A DNA stretch of 6,695 bases from an uncultured Pseudomonadota bacterium (GCA_913040875.1 CAJWHX010000192.1:1-6695), one strand, 5' to 3'. Counted from the stretch's first letter, positions 1 through 6,411 are shown. The notes: generated by a model not told the origin, from the sequence alone. A program made the numbers and translations.

Positions 1-582
1 TGTGTGGGGACAATCGCCCCCAATATTCGTGTCGAAATCATTGAAATATCGGATGAGACCATCGAGCAATGGACGGCGGCAAAACCTTTGGCTCAAGGCG
101 AGATTGGTGAGATCTGTGTCCAAGGGTTGGTGGTCACCACTGAATACAAAGAGGAGCCCAACCACACCAAAATGGCAAAGATGTATGATGGTGACAAGAT
201 TTGGCATCGAATGGGAGATGTTGGGTACATCGATACGGAAGGGAGATTGTGGTTTTGCGGTCGTAAGAAGCATCGTGTGGTGTGTGCGGATGGTGAGACT
301 TTGTTTCCTGTTCCCTGTGAGGCGATTTTCAATCTGCATGATGCTGTGGAACGTTCAGCCTTAGTCGGTGTGAATGGTGAACCGGTGATCATCATTGAAT
401 GCGCATCTGATTCTTCCCTATCCGATGCGGAGTTGACTTCAGCACTGTTAAGGTTGGCGGCGCAAAATCATTTGACGGAGAAGATCACAAGAGTACTCTA
501 TCATTCATCTTTTCCTGTAGACGTGCGTCACAACGCGAAGATCGATAGGCCAAAACTTGCAGTTTGGGCGGCAAACGAGTAG
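1..582 (+). CDS. oleC: OleC, beta-lactone synthetase (AMP-binding family), 3' part
   Basis: The 5' end is cut by the window; 193 residues remain, read from base 1 in frame 1. This is the C-terminal third of an acyl-adenylate-forming enzyme. The fragment opens with CVG, as OleC proteins do before the glycine-rich 'G.P' region. HRMGDVGYID (residues 69-78) contains the Asp73 expected to bind the ATP ribose. GRLWFCGRKKHRV (81-93) is the hinge region and is distinctive for OleC. Lys180 in HNAKIDR is the likely C-terminal adenylation lysine. OleC converts a 2-alkyl-3-hydroxy fatty acid to a cis-beta-lactone with ATP; OleB then decarboxylates it to an olefin. The OleC reading is strengthened by an OleD gene 3.6 kb downstream on the same strand. 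Family members are about 550 residues, so roughly 350 are missing. Another acyl-CoA ligase-like enzyme is possible but less likely. Confidence 0.87.
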   Translation, partial: CVGTIAPNIRVEIIEISDETIEQWTAAKPLAQGEIGEICVQGLVVTTEYKEEPNHTKMAKMYDGDKIWHRMGDVGYIDTEGRLWFCGRKKHRVVCADGETLFPVPCEAIFNLHDAVERSALVGVNGEPVIIIECASDSSLSDAELTSALLRLAAQNHLTEKITRVLYHSSFPVDVRHNAKIDRPKLAVWAANE

Positions 583-612
583 GATCAACATCGATGAAGA
601 AGCGTTCAAAGT

Positions 613-621
613 TGTTATACT
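613..621 (+). promoter_or_regulatory. Candidate extended -10 promoter element ahead of the accessory block
   Basis: TG-T-TATACT lies in the 70-nt gap between oleC and the first PH-like gene. It matches an extended -10 (TGn followed by a 5/6 match to TATAAT). Transcription would start near 628, about 15 nt before the Shine-Dalgarno at 643. No convincing -35 hexamer is present at the usual spacing. A short motif like this can arise by chance. Confidence 0.3.
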
Positions 622-642
622 ACTCTTTACCCTTTCAAGAAC

Positions 643-647
643 AGGAG
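643..647 (+). promoter_or_regulatory. Shine-Dalgarno AGGAG that sets the start at GTG 653
   Basis: AGGAG sits 5 nt before the GTG at 653. The frame stays open upstream to a TTG at 557 inside oleC, but that start has no ribosome site. The upstream 32 codons also have no counterpart in the paralog at 1568, so 653 is preferred. Confidence 0.7.
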
Positions 648-652
648 CCCGT

Positions 653-1510
653 GTGTCAGACTCAAATGAACTTGCGTTGACCTTGTCGGAACTGTACAAT
701 TTTATTCCTGCGACAATGAGCCTGTATGACGGTCGTTTGGTGAAAACCGATACGGAGTTGTTTTTCATCGCCGAGCGCTTCAGCGGTTGGGAAGTCATGG
801 AGCGATGTGAGCGTTCGGAAGTTCAAAAGGTTGAAGTGAGTGAATCGTTCATGGGTACCGTTGTTGAGATTCATACCAATGGCAGTCATTGGTCGCTCAA
901 AGAAATCCCAGAAGGTATCAACGTCGAACAATGGCTGAATGGCAGTGATCAACCGGTCGATGAACCTCCGTCAACACAAGAGGAGCCGAGACAAGATGAG
1001 GTGGAGTCTGATCCCGTCATCGACAATCGTGTGGATGTAGGACAGGAAGAGACCATCATTCCGGCTTCCAGTCCGGATGTTGAACCGTCCTCCAAAATCA
1101 AAAAAACGCCTAGTAGCAGAATACCGACAAATCAGAGTACAGTCTATCCTCAATCAGACAATCCACAGGTCAACGAACTTCGTCAGATTCTGATTGATAG
1201 ACCTGAGCTTCAAACGAAGGTGAGCAATGCAGTCGGTACCCATGTAGATCCACTTGATGAAGAGGTGCTCTCTTTATTCATGCGAAGACACATTCAGGCT
1301 TACATTCAAGTACGGGCAGCCAGTGGCGAAGTCCTCAATCCCTTTGAACTGTTCAAGGTTGTTCTTGAACAACTAGGAGCCAATCCGGAAGGGCCTCTGT
1401 TCATCAAGATCTTGAAGGGGTTTCTTTTGATGTTCGGGTTCTTCTTTGTGTTGCCGATTGTATTGGGTGTTCTCGGTGCTCTGTTCAGTATCTTAGACAT
1501 TCTATTTTGA
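653..1510 (+). CDS. PH-like domain protein with C-terminal membrane anchor, paralog 1
   Basis: 285 residues from GTG 653. Residues about 18-96 form a compact beta-rich domain with the pattern GRLVKT...FFIA...GWEV...V..VE...SFMG....HT....W.LK...VE.WL. This resembles bacterial YokE-like PH domains (bPH_3 type), in which a 'tells/knows residue' strand is followed by a basic/acidic strand, an 'x-x-G-x-x' turn and an 'HTNG' hairpin; the assignment is by eye. Residues 97-170 are an acidic, Pro/Ser-rich linker. Residues 171-245 look helical. Residues 254-282 are strongly hydrophobic (FLLMFGFFFVLPIVLGVLGA) and should anchor the protein by its tail. There is no signal peptide, so the PH-like domain probably faces the cytoplasm. 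The next two genes are paralogs, and the next one shares 164 bp of identical DNA. The function is unknown; lipid or membrane sensing is only inferred. Confidence 0.82.
   Translation: MSDSNELALTLSELYNFIPATMSLYDGRLVKTDTELFFIAERFSGWEVMERCERSEVQKVEVSESFMGTVVEIHTNGSHWSLKEIPEGINVEQWLNGSDQPVDEPPSTQEEPRQDEVESDPVIDNRVDVGQEETIIPASSPDVEPSSKIKKTPSSRIPTNQSTVYPQSDNPQVNELRQILIDRPELQTKVSNAVGTHVDPLDEEVLSLFMRRHIQAYIQVRAASGEVLNPFELFKVVLEQLGANPEGPLFIKILKGFLLMFGFFFVLPIVLGVLGALFSILDILF
731..894 (+). repeat. 164-bp perfect direct repeat, copy 1 (PH-like domain core)
   Basis: Bases 731-894 match 1643-1806 at every position, at a constant offset of 912 nt. The repeat covers residues G27 to S81 of paralog 1 and falls entirely within the coding sequence. 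On the left, mismatches appear at 730, 724, 721, 715 and 703, and similarity is then lost. On the right, the mismatches at 895, 905 and 916 lead into divergent sequence. Confidence 0.95.
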
Positions 1511-1567
1511 TATGTAACTATTTTTTATCTATATCTGGCCAATGAGACTGAAAATAATGGAGTGTTT

Positions 1568-2341
1568 ATGAGTGAAGTGGATTTAGTGAAGTCGTTGAGC
1601 TTAGATGCTGATTTCATTCCTGCGACGATGAGTCTATATGAAGGTCGTTTGGTGAAAACCGATACGGAGTTGTTTTTCATCGCCGAGCGCTTCAGCGGTT
1701 GGGAAGTCATGGAGCGATGTGAGCGTTCGGAAGTTCAAAAGGTTGAAGTGAGTGAATCGTTCATGGGTACCGTTGTTGAGATTCATACCAATGGCAGTCA
1801 TTGGTCTCTCAAAGAATTCCCAGAAGGCGTTGATGTTGAAGCGTGGATGAACGGTTCTTCCAGATCTACTGAACATAGTGATAGACAGATTGTAGAATCT
1901 CCTATCGTAGAACCAGAGTCTGACTCTCCAAATATTTTGAGTCAGCCATCTCGATTGGAACAAGAACCAACGAGTGTAGACTCCGAATCTCTACCGAATG
2001 TAGACCTTCCGGAAATATATCCAGAAGATCTCGATAGGATGCGTCAAGTATTGACGGTAAACCGAAATATGCAGACTGTGATGGCGAAGTTTTTGGATGA
2101 AGTCTATGATGGGACAGATGAACAGATCGTACGGTTGTTTCATAAGAAGCCAGACTTGCTATCCACTTTACGTCAGACGTCTGGTATGAAATTTTCGATT
2201 TTGAAATTGATTTTGAGTCTTGGTGGTTCAAAGGATACCCCACTGCCTAAACGATTGATTACGGGTTGTCTTGTTCTTTTCTTTATATTGCCATTCTTGG
2301 GGACTTTTCTAGCCTTCTTTGTAGAAGCTTGTTTCGGATAG
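1568..2341 (+). CDS. PH-like domain protein with C-terminal membrane anchor, paralog 2
   Basis: 257 residues from ATG 1568. GGAG at 1559-1562 is 5 nt upstream, which favours this start over the in-frame GTG at 1562 that overlaps the ribosome site. Residues about 16-95 are the same YokE/PH-like domain as in the preceding gene, nearly identical in protein and DNA. Residues 97-150 are an acidic, Ser/Pro-rich linker. Residues 154-215 (RMRQVL...LF...) align weakly with the helical region of paralog 1, so the two genes are homologous along their full length, not just in the first domain. Residues 230-252 (ITGCLVLFFILPFLGTFLAF) are a membrane segment close to the C-terminus. There is no export signal. 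The gap to the preceding gene is 57 nt, with no clear terminator. The function is unknown; a cytoplasm-facing, membrane-tethered sensor or scaffold is an inference from architecture. Confidence 0.82.
   Translation: MSEVDLVKSLSLDADFIPATMSLYEGRLVKTDTELFFIAERFSGWEVMERCERSEVQKVEVSESFMGTVVEIHTNGSHWSLKEFPEGVDVEAWMNGSSRSTEHSDRQIVESPIVEPESDSPNILSQPSRLEQEPTSVDSESLPNVDLPEIYPEDLDRMRQVLTVNRNMQTVMAKFLDEVYDGTDEQIVRLFHKKPDLLSTLRQTSGMKFSILKLILSLGGSKDTPLPKRLITGCLVLFFILPFLGTFLAFFVEACFG
1643..1806 (+). repeat. 164-bp perfect direct repeat, copy 2 (PH-like domain core)
   Basis: This is the second copy of the segment at 731-894, in the same orientation and reading frame. It encodes residues G26 to S80 of paralog 2. 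Identity includes all synonymous positions, although the rest of the two genes differs strongly. Confidence 0.95.
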
Positions 2342-2408
2342 AGGATTGGTTGTTGATAGATTGTTATGACTCTATTGTGATACTCTTACAGATGTCAAAG
2401 GAGATCAA

Positions 2409-3152
2409 ATGGAACAGAAGACCGCAACTGAACTTTGTGCTGAACTGAAGGTCGATCCATCGTTTGTAGAAGCAACGATTGGACTAGATACAGGTCGTTT
2501 ACTGAAAAGTACAACGCATGCGTACTTCATTGCCCCACGAATGGGTAGTTGGGAAGTGGTTGAACAAATACTGCTGTCGGATCTGTCAAGAGTAGAAAAA
2601 CAATCGAGTTTCATGGGCGATACTTTTGTATTTCACACAAAGTCTGGTCGATGGATATGCAAAAATGTGACAGAGAATGTGGATTTGCGCCAGTGGGTTT
2701 TGCAAAAGGCTAGAGGTATTTCATCTGGTCGTCATCAAAGTCCTACGACTTCATCTTCCAATGCGACGAAAACTCAGCCCGACACCCATTCTGAGTGGGG
2801 GGAATCATCCTCTTCAGTCTCGCTTCACCAAGAGGCAACAGAGGACTTTTTTGCAAGGGAAAGATCTTCTACGAGTTCACAGTCAAGGTCGTACACTGAC
2901 TCAGAGTCATCCGACCGTTCAAAGACACAAAAGGACCTTCCGGAAGAATTGGAGTCGGTCTTTAACCAGATGACAGAGAATCCAATCGAGTCTACATCTC
3001 CTCCTGTGTCTAGGAACCAAGATGTCGATGCGTTGCTTGAAAAGATGTCTTCAACTGAGGAAGAGGACGCCTCAGGGTGTGGCGGTAGTACATTAGTGAA
3101 ATTCATTTTCTTCATTTGGATCGTTAGTTCATTTTTAGATGTGTGCAACTGA
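2409..3152 (+). CDS. PH-like domain protein with C-terminal membrane anchor, divergent paralog 3
   Basis: 247 residues from ATG 2409, with AAAGGAG at 2397-2403 placed 5 nt upstream. Residues 18-97 align without gaps to the PH-like domain of paralog 2, with about 32 of 80 positions identical by hand. The shared positions include GRL.K, FIA.R, WEV.E, VE, SFMG, HT, W, K and VD..W. Residues 101-225 are an unusually Ser/Thr/Glu-rich linker with little predicted order (for example SSSSVS, ERSSTSSQSRS). They end in a short LLEKMSSTEEED segment and SGCGG. Residues 228-243 (TLVKFIFFIWIVSSFL) are a short membrane segment three to four residues from the C-terminus, typical of a tail anchor. It lacks the longer helical region of paralogs 1 and 2. 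The following gene starts at or over its stop codon, so the two are probably translationally coupled. The function is unknown. Confidence 0.8.
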   Translation: MEQKTATELCAELKVDPSFVEATIGLDTGRLLKSTTHAYFIAPRMGSWEVVEQILLSDLSRVEKQSSFMGDTFVFHTKSGRWICKNVTENVDLRQWVLQKARGISSGRHQSPTTSSSNATKTQPDTHSEWGESSSSVSLHQEATEDFFARERSSTSSQSRSYTDSESSDRSKTQKDLPEELESVFNQMTENPIESTSPPVSRNQDVDALLEKMSSTEEEDASGCGGSTLVKFIFFIWIVSSFLDVCN

Positions 3153-3693
3153 CATGATTCGGCTTCGTATTCATCAATCAGAGCCGGAGTTGGATGCCTG
3201 GCTCCTGCTGAATGGGTATACGACTTGGGCATTCATTACAGCGTGGAATCCTATTGGGATGCCTGATCATCAACTGAAGCCAAACATTCACAGGAACGAT
3301 GCTTTGCTTGCAGATTTGCAGGTGTTGAATGGAACTGTACTTCCCGGGTGGGGTATACCCGATGCACCAGTATGGCCACCCGAGGCTTCTTTTCTCGTGC
3401 TTGGAATGTCTAAGGAAGATGCGACGGTCATTTCTGCGCGTTACGGTCAGCGGGCATTTGTTTTTGGAGAAAAAGGTGCAAAGGCGGAGTTGTGCGTATT
3501 GGATGGCAAGAAGCACGATGAGTTCCATGCCACAACGTACGCCGTTTCACCTCTAGACCTACAACATGGAAAGAGTTTGGAGACTTGGCTTCGCTGCTTG
3601 AAGGCGCGGAGGGTGTGCTTTAGTGAAACTCCAATCGATTGTCTATTTCTACAGCCTTATCAAACCGGATATTTATGCTGGCTTCCATCGTGA
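3139..3693 (+). CDS. DUF3293-like protein with a C-terminal extension
   Basis: 184 residues from ATG 3139, which overlaps the previous gene by 14 nt. ATG 3154 (TGACATG, one base after the previous stop) is equally plausible and gives 179 residues; neither start has a clear Shine-Dalgarno. The longer form is given here. DUF3293 hallmarks are visible: ELDAWL near residue 18, WAFITAWNPIG (30-40), an N..R...L..DL stretch (49-60), then WPPEASFLVLGMS (79-91) and YGQRAFVFGEKG.AEL (102-118). DUF3293 proteins are small, cytoplasmic and without an assigned biochemical function. The domain ends near residue 124. The remaining ~60 residues have no counterpart in the neighbouring DUF3293 gene, and I recognise nothing in them. 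The domain is about 40% hydrophobic with no membrane span. Confidence 0.78.
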   Translation: MCATDMIRLRIHQSEPELDAWLLLNGYTTWAFITAWNPIGMPDHQLKPNIHRNDALLADLQVLNGTVLPGWGIPDAPVWPPEASFLVLGMSKEDATVISARYGQRAFVFGEKGAKAELCVLDGKKHDEFHATTYAVSPLDLQHGKSLETWLRCLKARRVCFSETPIDCLFLQPYQTGYLCWLPS

Positions 3694-3761
3694 CTCATTT
3701 GTTTAAACAGCCTCTTATGGAGTAGCCAAAATACTTGGAATTGACTAGAAGATATTTCATT

Positions 3762-3766
3762 GGAGG
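3762..3766 (+). promoter_or_regulatory. Shine-Dalgarno GGAGG that sets the start at ATG 3771
   Basis: GGAGG lies 4 nt before ATG 3771. The frame is open upstream to a TTG at 3735, but that start has no ribosome site and its extra 12 residues do not resemble the family. Confidence 0.75.
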
Positions 3767-3770
3767 CAAA

Positions 3771-4178
3771 ATGGATATTGTGTATACCTTTACGCGTTTT
3801 GATGAAACGTTGAGTATAGAGATTGGCAAAACCCATCCAAAGTTGGATGCTTGGGTTCAAGCAGATGATTGTCACCGTTGGATGATACTGACGGCGGAAA
3901 ATCCTTGGGGAGAAGAGTTTCCCAAGTTTATCAACAAGCAGCGGACTCAAGTTCTTCGAGACCAACTGATGCAAACCCATCTGTCATGGGTTGAAGGGGT
4001 AGGGCAATCAGATGAACAAGCAGATGACTTGCCCAGTGAAGTGGTATTTTTGATTTGGGGGCTCTCTTTAGAAGAATCCGCGATGTTGGCCCTTGAAATG
4101 CAGCAGTCTGCTGTTGTTACAGGTGTAATATCTGGGTATGCGGAGGTGGTTGCTTTCCACGATGGGGATGGTATATGA
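3771..4178 (+). CDS. DUF3293-like protein, second tandem copy
   Basis: 135 residues from ATG 3771, a usual length for the family. Residues 14-46 (LSIEIGKTHPKLDAWV...WMILTAENPWG) align with the start of the preceding gene (RLRIHQSEPELDAWL...WAFITAWNPIG). They are followed by N.QRTQ.LRDQL (55-66), then PSEVVFLIWGLSLEESAML (88-106) and MQQSAVVTG....AEVV (110-127). Compared with its neighbour, the WPPE motif is reduced to LPSE and the YGQ.A core reads MQQSA, so this copy is the more divergent from the usual consensus. The gap to the preceding gene is 77 nt. The 3' end overlaps the oleD start by 4 nt (ATGA), so this gene and oleD are almost certainly on one transcript. No biochemical function is known for DUF3293. 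Confidence 0.75.
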   Translation: MDIVYTFTRFDETLSIEIGKTHPKLDAWVQADDCHRWMILTAENPWGEEFPKFINKQRTQVLRDQLMQTHLSWVEGVGQSDEQADDLPSEVVFLIWGLSLEESAMLALEMQQSAVVTGVISGYAEVVAFHDGDGI

Positions 4179-5170
4179 AAGCCCTTGTCACAGGAGGCGG
4201 AGGGTTTCTAGGCAGGAAGATCGTAGAGATGCTTCTTGAACGAGGCGATGAAGTACTGGTGCTTGGTCGTTCAAAGTATCCTGAAGTTGAAGCGATGGGA
4301 GCCACGACAGTTCAATTGGATATCACCAAGAAGGCAGGGTTGACAAAAGCCTGTAAGGGGGTGGACGTTGTATTCCACGTGGCAGCCCTCGCCGGTGTAT
4401 GGGGTCCTCGTGCTCACTATTGGAACATTAACGTTGAAGGCACACGCAATATGCTTGAAGCCGCCAAGAATGCTGGTGTTCAAAAGTTTGTTCACACGTC
4501 GTCTCCCTCCGCAGTATGGGATGGTGGAGATATGGCCTTTGTGACGGAAGAAGATTGCCCTTATCCAGATAAGTTTTTAACAGACTATCCAGAAACCAAA
4601 GCGATTTCAGAGCAAGACGCTTTGAAGGCTAACTGTGCGGAAATGGCTACGACCGCTATTCGGCCGAGACTCATTTGGGGACCTGGAGACCCACATTTAA
4701 TTCCAAGAATGATTGAGCGTCATGACCGATTGAAAATCATTGGGGATGGGCAGAACAAGGTTGGCATTTGTTATGTCGATAATGCTGCGCACGCCCATAT
4801 TTTGGCTTGTGATGCATTGACGCCTGACTCAGCCAATGCCGGCAAGGCATATTTTGTGGCAGATGATCAGCCAGTTATAATTTGGAATTGGCTCAATCAG
4901 TTTATGGGCCGTCTTGGGAAGAAGCCGATTACATCAAAAGTACCTAGAAGTGTTGCATATGGTTTGGGGTCACTGATGGAGATTGTTTGGCGGATGTTCA
5001 GAATTAAGGGAGAACCTTTTATGACCCGATTTGTCGCTTGTTCTCTATCATCGGACTATTATTACAACCTGAAAAATGCCAGGGCTGATTTTGGGTACGA
5101 GACATTGGTTAGCCCTGAAGAAGGCTTTGAGAAAATGGTTGAGTATTTCAAAGCAAAGGGACACAGTTAA
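4175..5170 (+). CDS. oleD: OleD, NAD(P)H-dependent 2-alkyl-3-ketoalkanoate reductase
   Basis: 331 residues, full length for the family. It is an extended short-chain dehydrogenase (NAD-dependent epimerase/3-beta-HSD fold). The nucleotide-binding motif TGGGGFLG is at residues 6-13. D49 in QLDIT follows the third strand. HVAALAGVWG (68-77) and NVEGTRNMLEA (86-96) are typical. HTSSPSAVW (107-115) carries the catalytic-region serine, and YPETK gives Tyr138 and Lys142 of the YxxxK pair. RPRLIWGPGDPHLIPRM (163-179) is strongly OleD-like. OleD reduces the beta-keto acid made by OleA to the 2-alkyl-3-hydroxy acid that OleC lactonises. The start is fixed by the ATGA overlap with the preceding DUF3293 gene; the Shine-Dalgarno is weak, which suits coupling. 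A sterol dehydrogenase-like or other epimerase is the alternative, but oleC upstream supports OleD. Confidence 0.88.
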   Translation: MKALVTGGGGFLGRKIVEMLLERGDEVLVLGRSKYPEVEAMGATTVQLDITKKAGLTKACKGVDVVFHVAALAGVWGPRAHYWNINVEGTRNMLEAAKNAGVQKFVHTSSPSAVWDGGDMAFVTEEDCPYPDKFLTDYPETKAISEQDALKANCAEMATTAIRPRLIWGPGDPHLIPRMIERHDRLKIIGDGQNKVGICYVDNAAHAHILACDALTPDSANAGKAYFVADDQPVIIWNWLNQFMGRLGKKPITSKVPRSVAYGLGSLMEIVWRMFRIKGEPFMTRFVACSLSSDYYYNLKNARADFGYETLVSPEEGFEKMVEYFKAKGHS

Positions 5171-5175
5171 TCCTC

Positions 5176-6360
5176 ATGTCTGAGCTCAATAAATCGGAAT
5201 CTGTACCGAATACCTCTGGTATGATTAAAGGACGAGAAGTTAGCAATACAAAGCTGTATGTACATGCACTAGACGGACTACGGGGACTAGCGGTTTTGAC
5301 CGTTTTTCTCAGTCATACATCGCTCAGCGGTCACCGAGCGTTGCCCTTCTTAAATTCTGCGGGTACCGGGAAGATGGGGGTCTTTCTATTTTTCATTTTG
5401 TCTTCGTTTTTACTGACCTATCCGTTTCTGATTAAACAAGAGAAGTCTTTTGAACGCAATGCGCTGATCAATTTTTCCTATCGAAGATTCTTTAGGATCT
5501 ATCCATTGTTTGTGCTTTATCTAGCGGTTGCCTTAGTGTCGTCTTACGTACTGCCAAGTGTACTCAATCGACCGGATTCCGGGATTCCATTTTATTTGAC
5601 CCCGATAGAGTTCTTGAAGCATGTATTTTTGCAACAAGGGAAGGGAGTGACGTGGAGTATACTCGTCGAGTTTCGATATTACTTTGTTCTTCCATTGCTA
5701 GCCTACCTTTATGCTGTTCTATTTAGAGGGCATTTTTGGAAGTCTTTACTGTGTACAATCGGGCTCATTGGATTGTCACAGTGGGTGTTGCCACAGTCTG
5801 AGGCACTGAACAATGATCCTCGTCTTTTACCGTATGCCCCTGTGATGCTGACGGGTACGATGTTGGCTGTATTCCAGTACAATTATAAAACAAAGTGGGA
5901 AATCCCCACATGGGCTCCAAAAGTGCAAGAAGTGTTGGGCTGGATTGCCAGTGGACTCTTGTTACTCAGTGTGCCTGCGGTGTGGTATCTCGTAACTGGA
6001 GGCCCCGACGATTGTTCAGCCGACCTAAAAGGATTCTTGGCTGCCAAGTGCCACAAGATCTTTCATCACAACTTCATGGAAGTCAGTGTCTTATGGGGGT
6101 TGGTATTGCTGGGGGCGGTCAACGGTCAAGGATGGTTACAGAAATTCTTCGAGTGGAAACCACTTCGATATGTTGGATGGGTATCTTTTTCCTTCTACCT
6201 TTGGCATCCATGTGTACTGATGATCTTTCGTAATATTCCACTGCCTGTACCAGATACGGTGGTGTTTTGGTTGATGTTGTCGTTCACAACAATGGTTTCT
6301 CATGTTTCTTATAGAATTGTCGAGGTGCCATCTTCAAAAATCAAGTATCAACCTAAATAA
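5176..6360 (+). CDS. Acyltransferase-3 family integral membrane protein (OafA/YrhL type)
   Basis: 394 residues, a usual length for acyltransferase-3 proteins without an SGNH tail. The conserved signature HALDGLRGLAVLTVFLSH spans residues 30-47 and includes the expected active-site-region His47. MGVFLFFILSSFLLTYPFL (67-85) follows, then RRFFRIYPLFVLYL (103-116), TWSILVEFRYYFVLPLL (159-175, with E165) and FYLWHPCVLMIF (340-351). About ten hydrophobic spans are visible. The family moves acyl groups, often acetyl, onto extracytoplasmic sugars or lipids; the substrate here cannot be read from sequence. The usual GVD and LSG positions read GVF and LSS, and VEE reads VEF, as in a recurrent subgroup of the family. 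The start is 5 nt after the oleD stop, without a clear ribosome site, which suggests coupled translation. Whether it works with the olefin pathway is unknown. Confidence 0.85.
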   Translation: MSELNKSESVPNTSGMIKGREVSNTKLYVHALDGLRGLAVLTVFLSHTSLSGHRALPFLNSAGTGKMGVFLFFILSSFLLTYPFLIKQEKSFERNALINFSYRRFFRIYPLFVLYLAVALVSSYVLPSVLNRPDSGIPFYLTPIEFLKHVFLQQGKGVTWSILVEFRYYFVLPLLAYLYAVLFRGHFWKSLLCTIGLIGLSQWVLPQSEALNNDPRLLPYAPVMLTGTMLAVFQYNYKTKWEIPTWAPKVQEVLGWIASGLLLLSVPAVWYLVTGGPDDCSADLKGFLAAKCHKIFHHNFMEVSVLWGLVLLGAVNGQGWLQKFFEWKPLRYVGWVSFSFYLWHPCVLMIFRNIPLPVPDTVVFWLMLSFTTMVSHVSYRIVEVPSSKIKYQPK

Positions 6361-6387
6361 ACCGTCCTCTTTCATAGTCGAAAACAT

Positions 6388-6393
6388 TATAAT
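6388..6393 (+). promoter_or_regulatory. Candidate -10 box ahead of the lipoprotein gene
   Basis: A perfect TATAAT lies in the 60-nt gap after the acyltransferase gene. It would place a transcript start near 6400, about 12 nt before the Shine-Dalgarno at 6412. No TTGACA-like hexamer sits 16-18 nt upstream, so the promoter is only a candidate. I see no hairpin terminator in this gap. Confidence 0.4.
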
Positions 6394-6411
6394 GACCCCA
6401 TCTTTAAAAAT

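Noticed and set aside
557..652. Longer start for the first PH-like gene at TTG 557, overlapping the end of oleC
   Set aside because: There is no ribosome site, the extra 32 codons lack similarity to the paralogs, and AGGAG precedes GTG 653 at ideal spacing.
731..1806. The direct repeat as a mobile element or attachment-site pair
   Set aside because: Both copies lie in frame within the same protein domain, there is no integrase or transposase, and no inverted ends are seen. Paralogy with conversion explains it.
505..1963. Opposite-strand open frames at 505-798, 662-952, 1525-1710 and 1634-1963 that look alike in pairs
   Set aside because: They are antisense shadows of the two PH-like genes; their resemblance comes from the 164-bp repeat. 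They have no start signals or recognisable domains.
2353..2384. TTGATA ... GATACT as a promoter before the third PH-like gene
   Set aside because: The spacing is about 20 nt and the -10 match is imperfect, so it is no better than chance in AT-rich intergenic DNA.
3694..3770. TTGACT at 3741 as a -35 element, and the GTTTAAAC palindrome at 3701
   Set aside because: No -10 box lies 16-18 nt after TTGACT, since that position falls in the ribosome site. The palindrome is only 8 bp and isolated.
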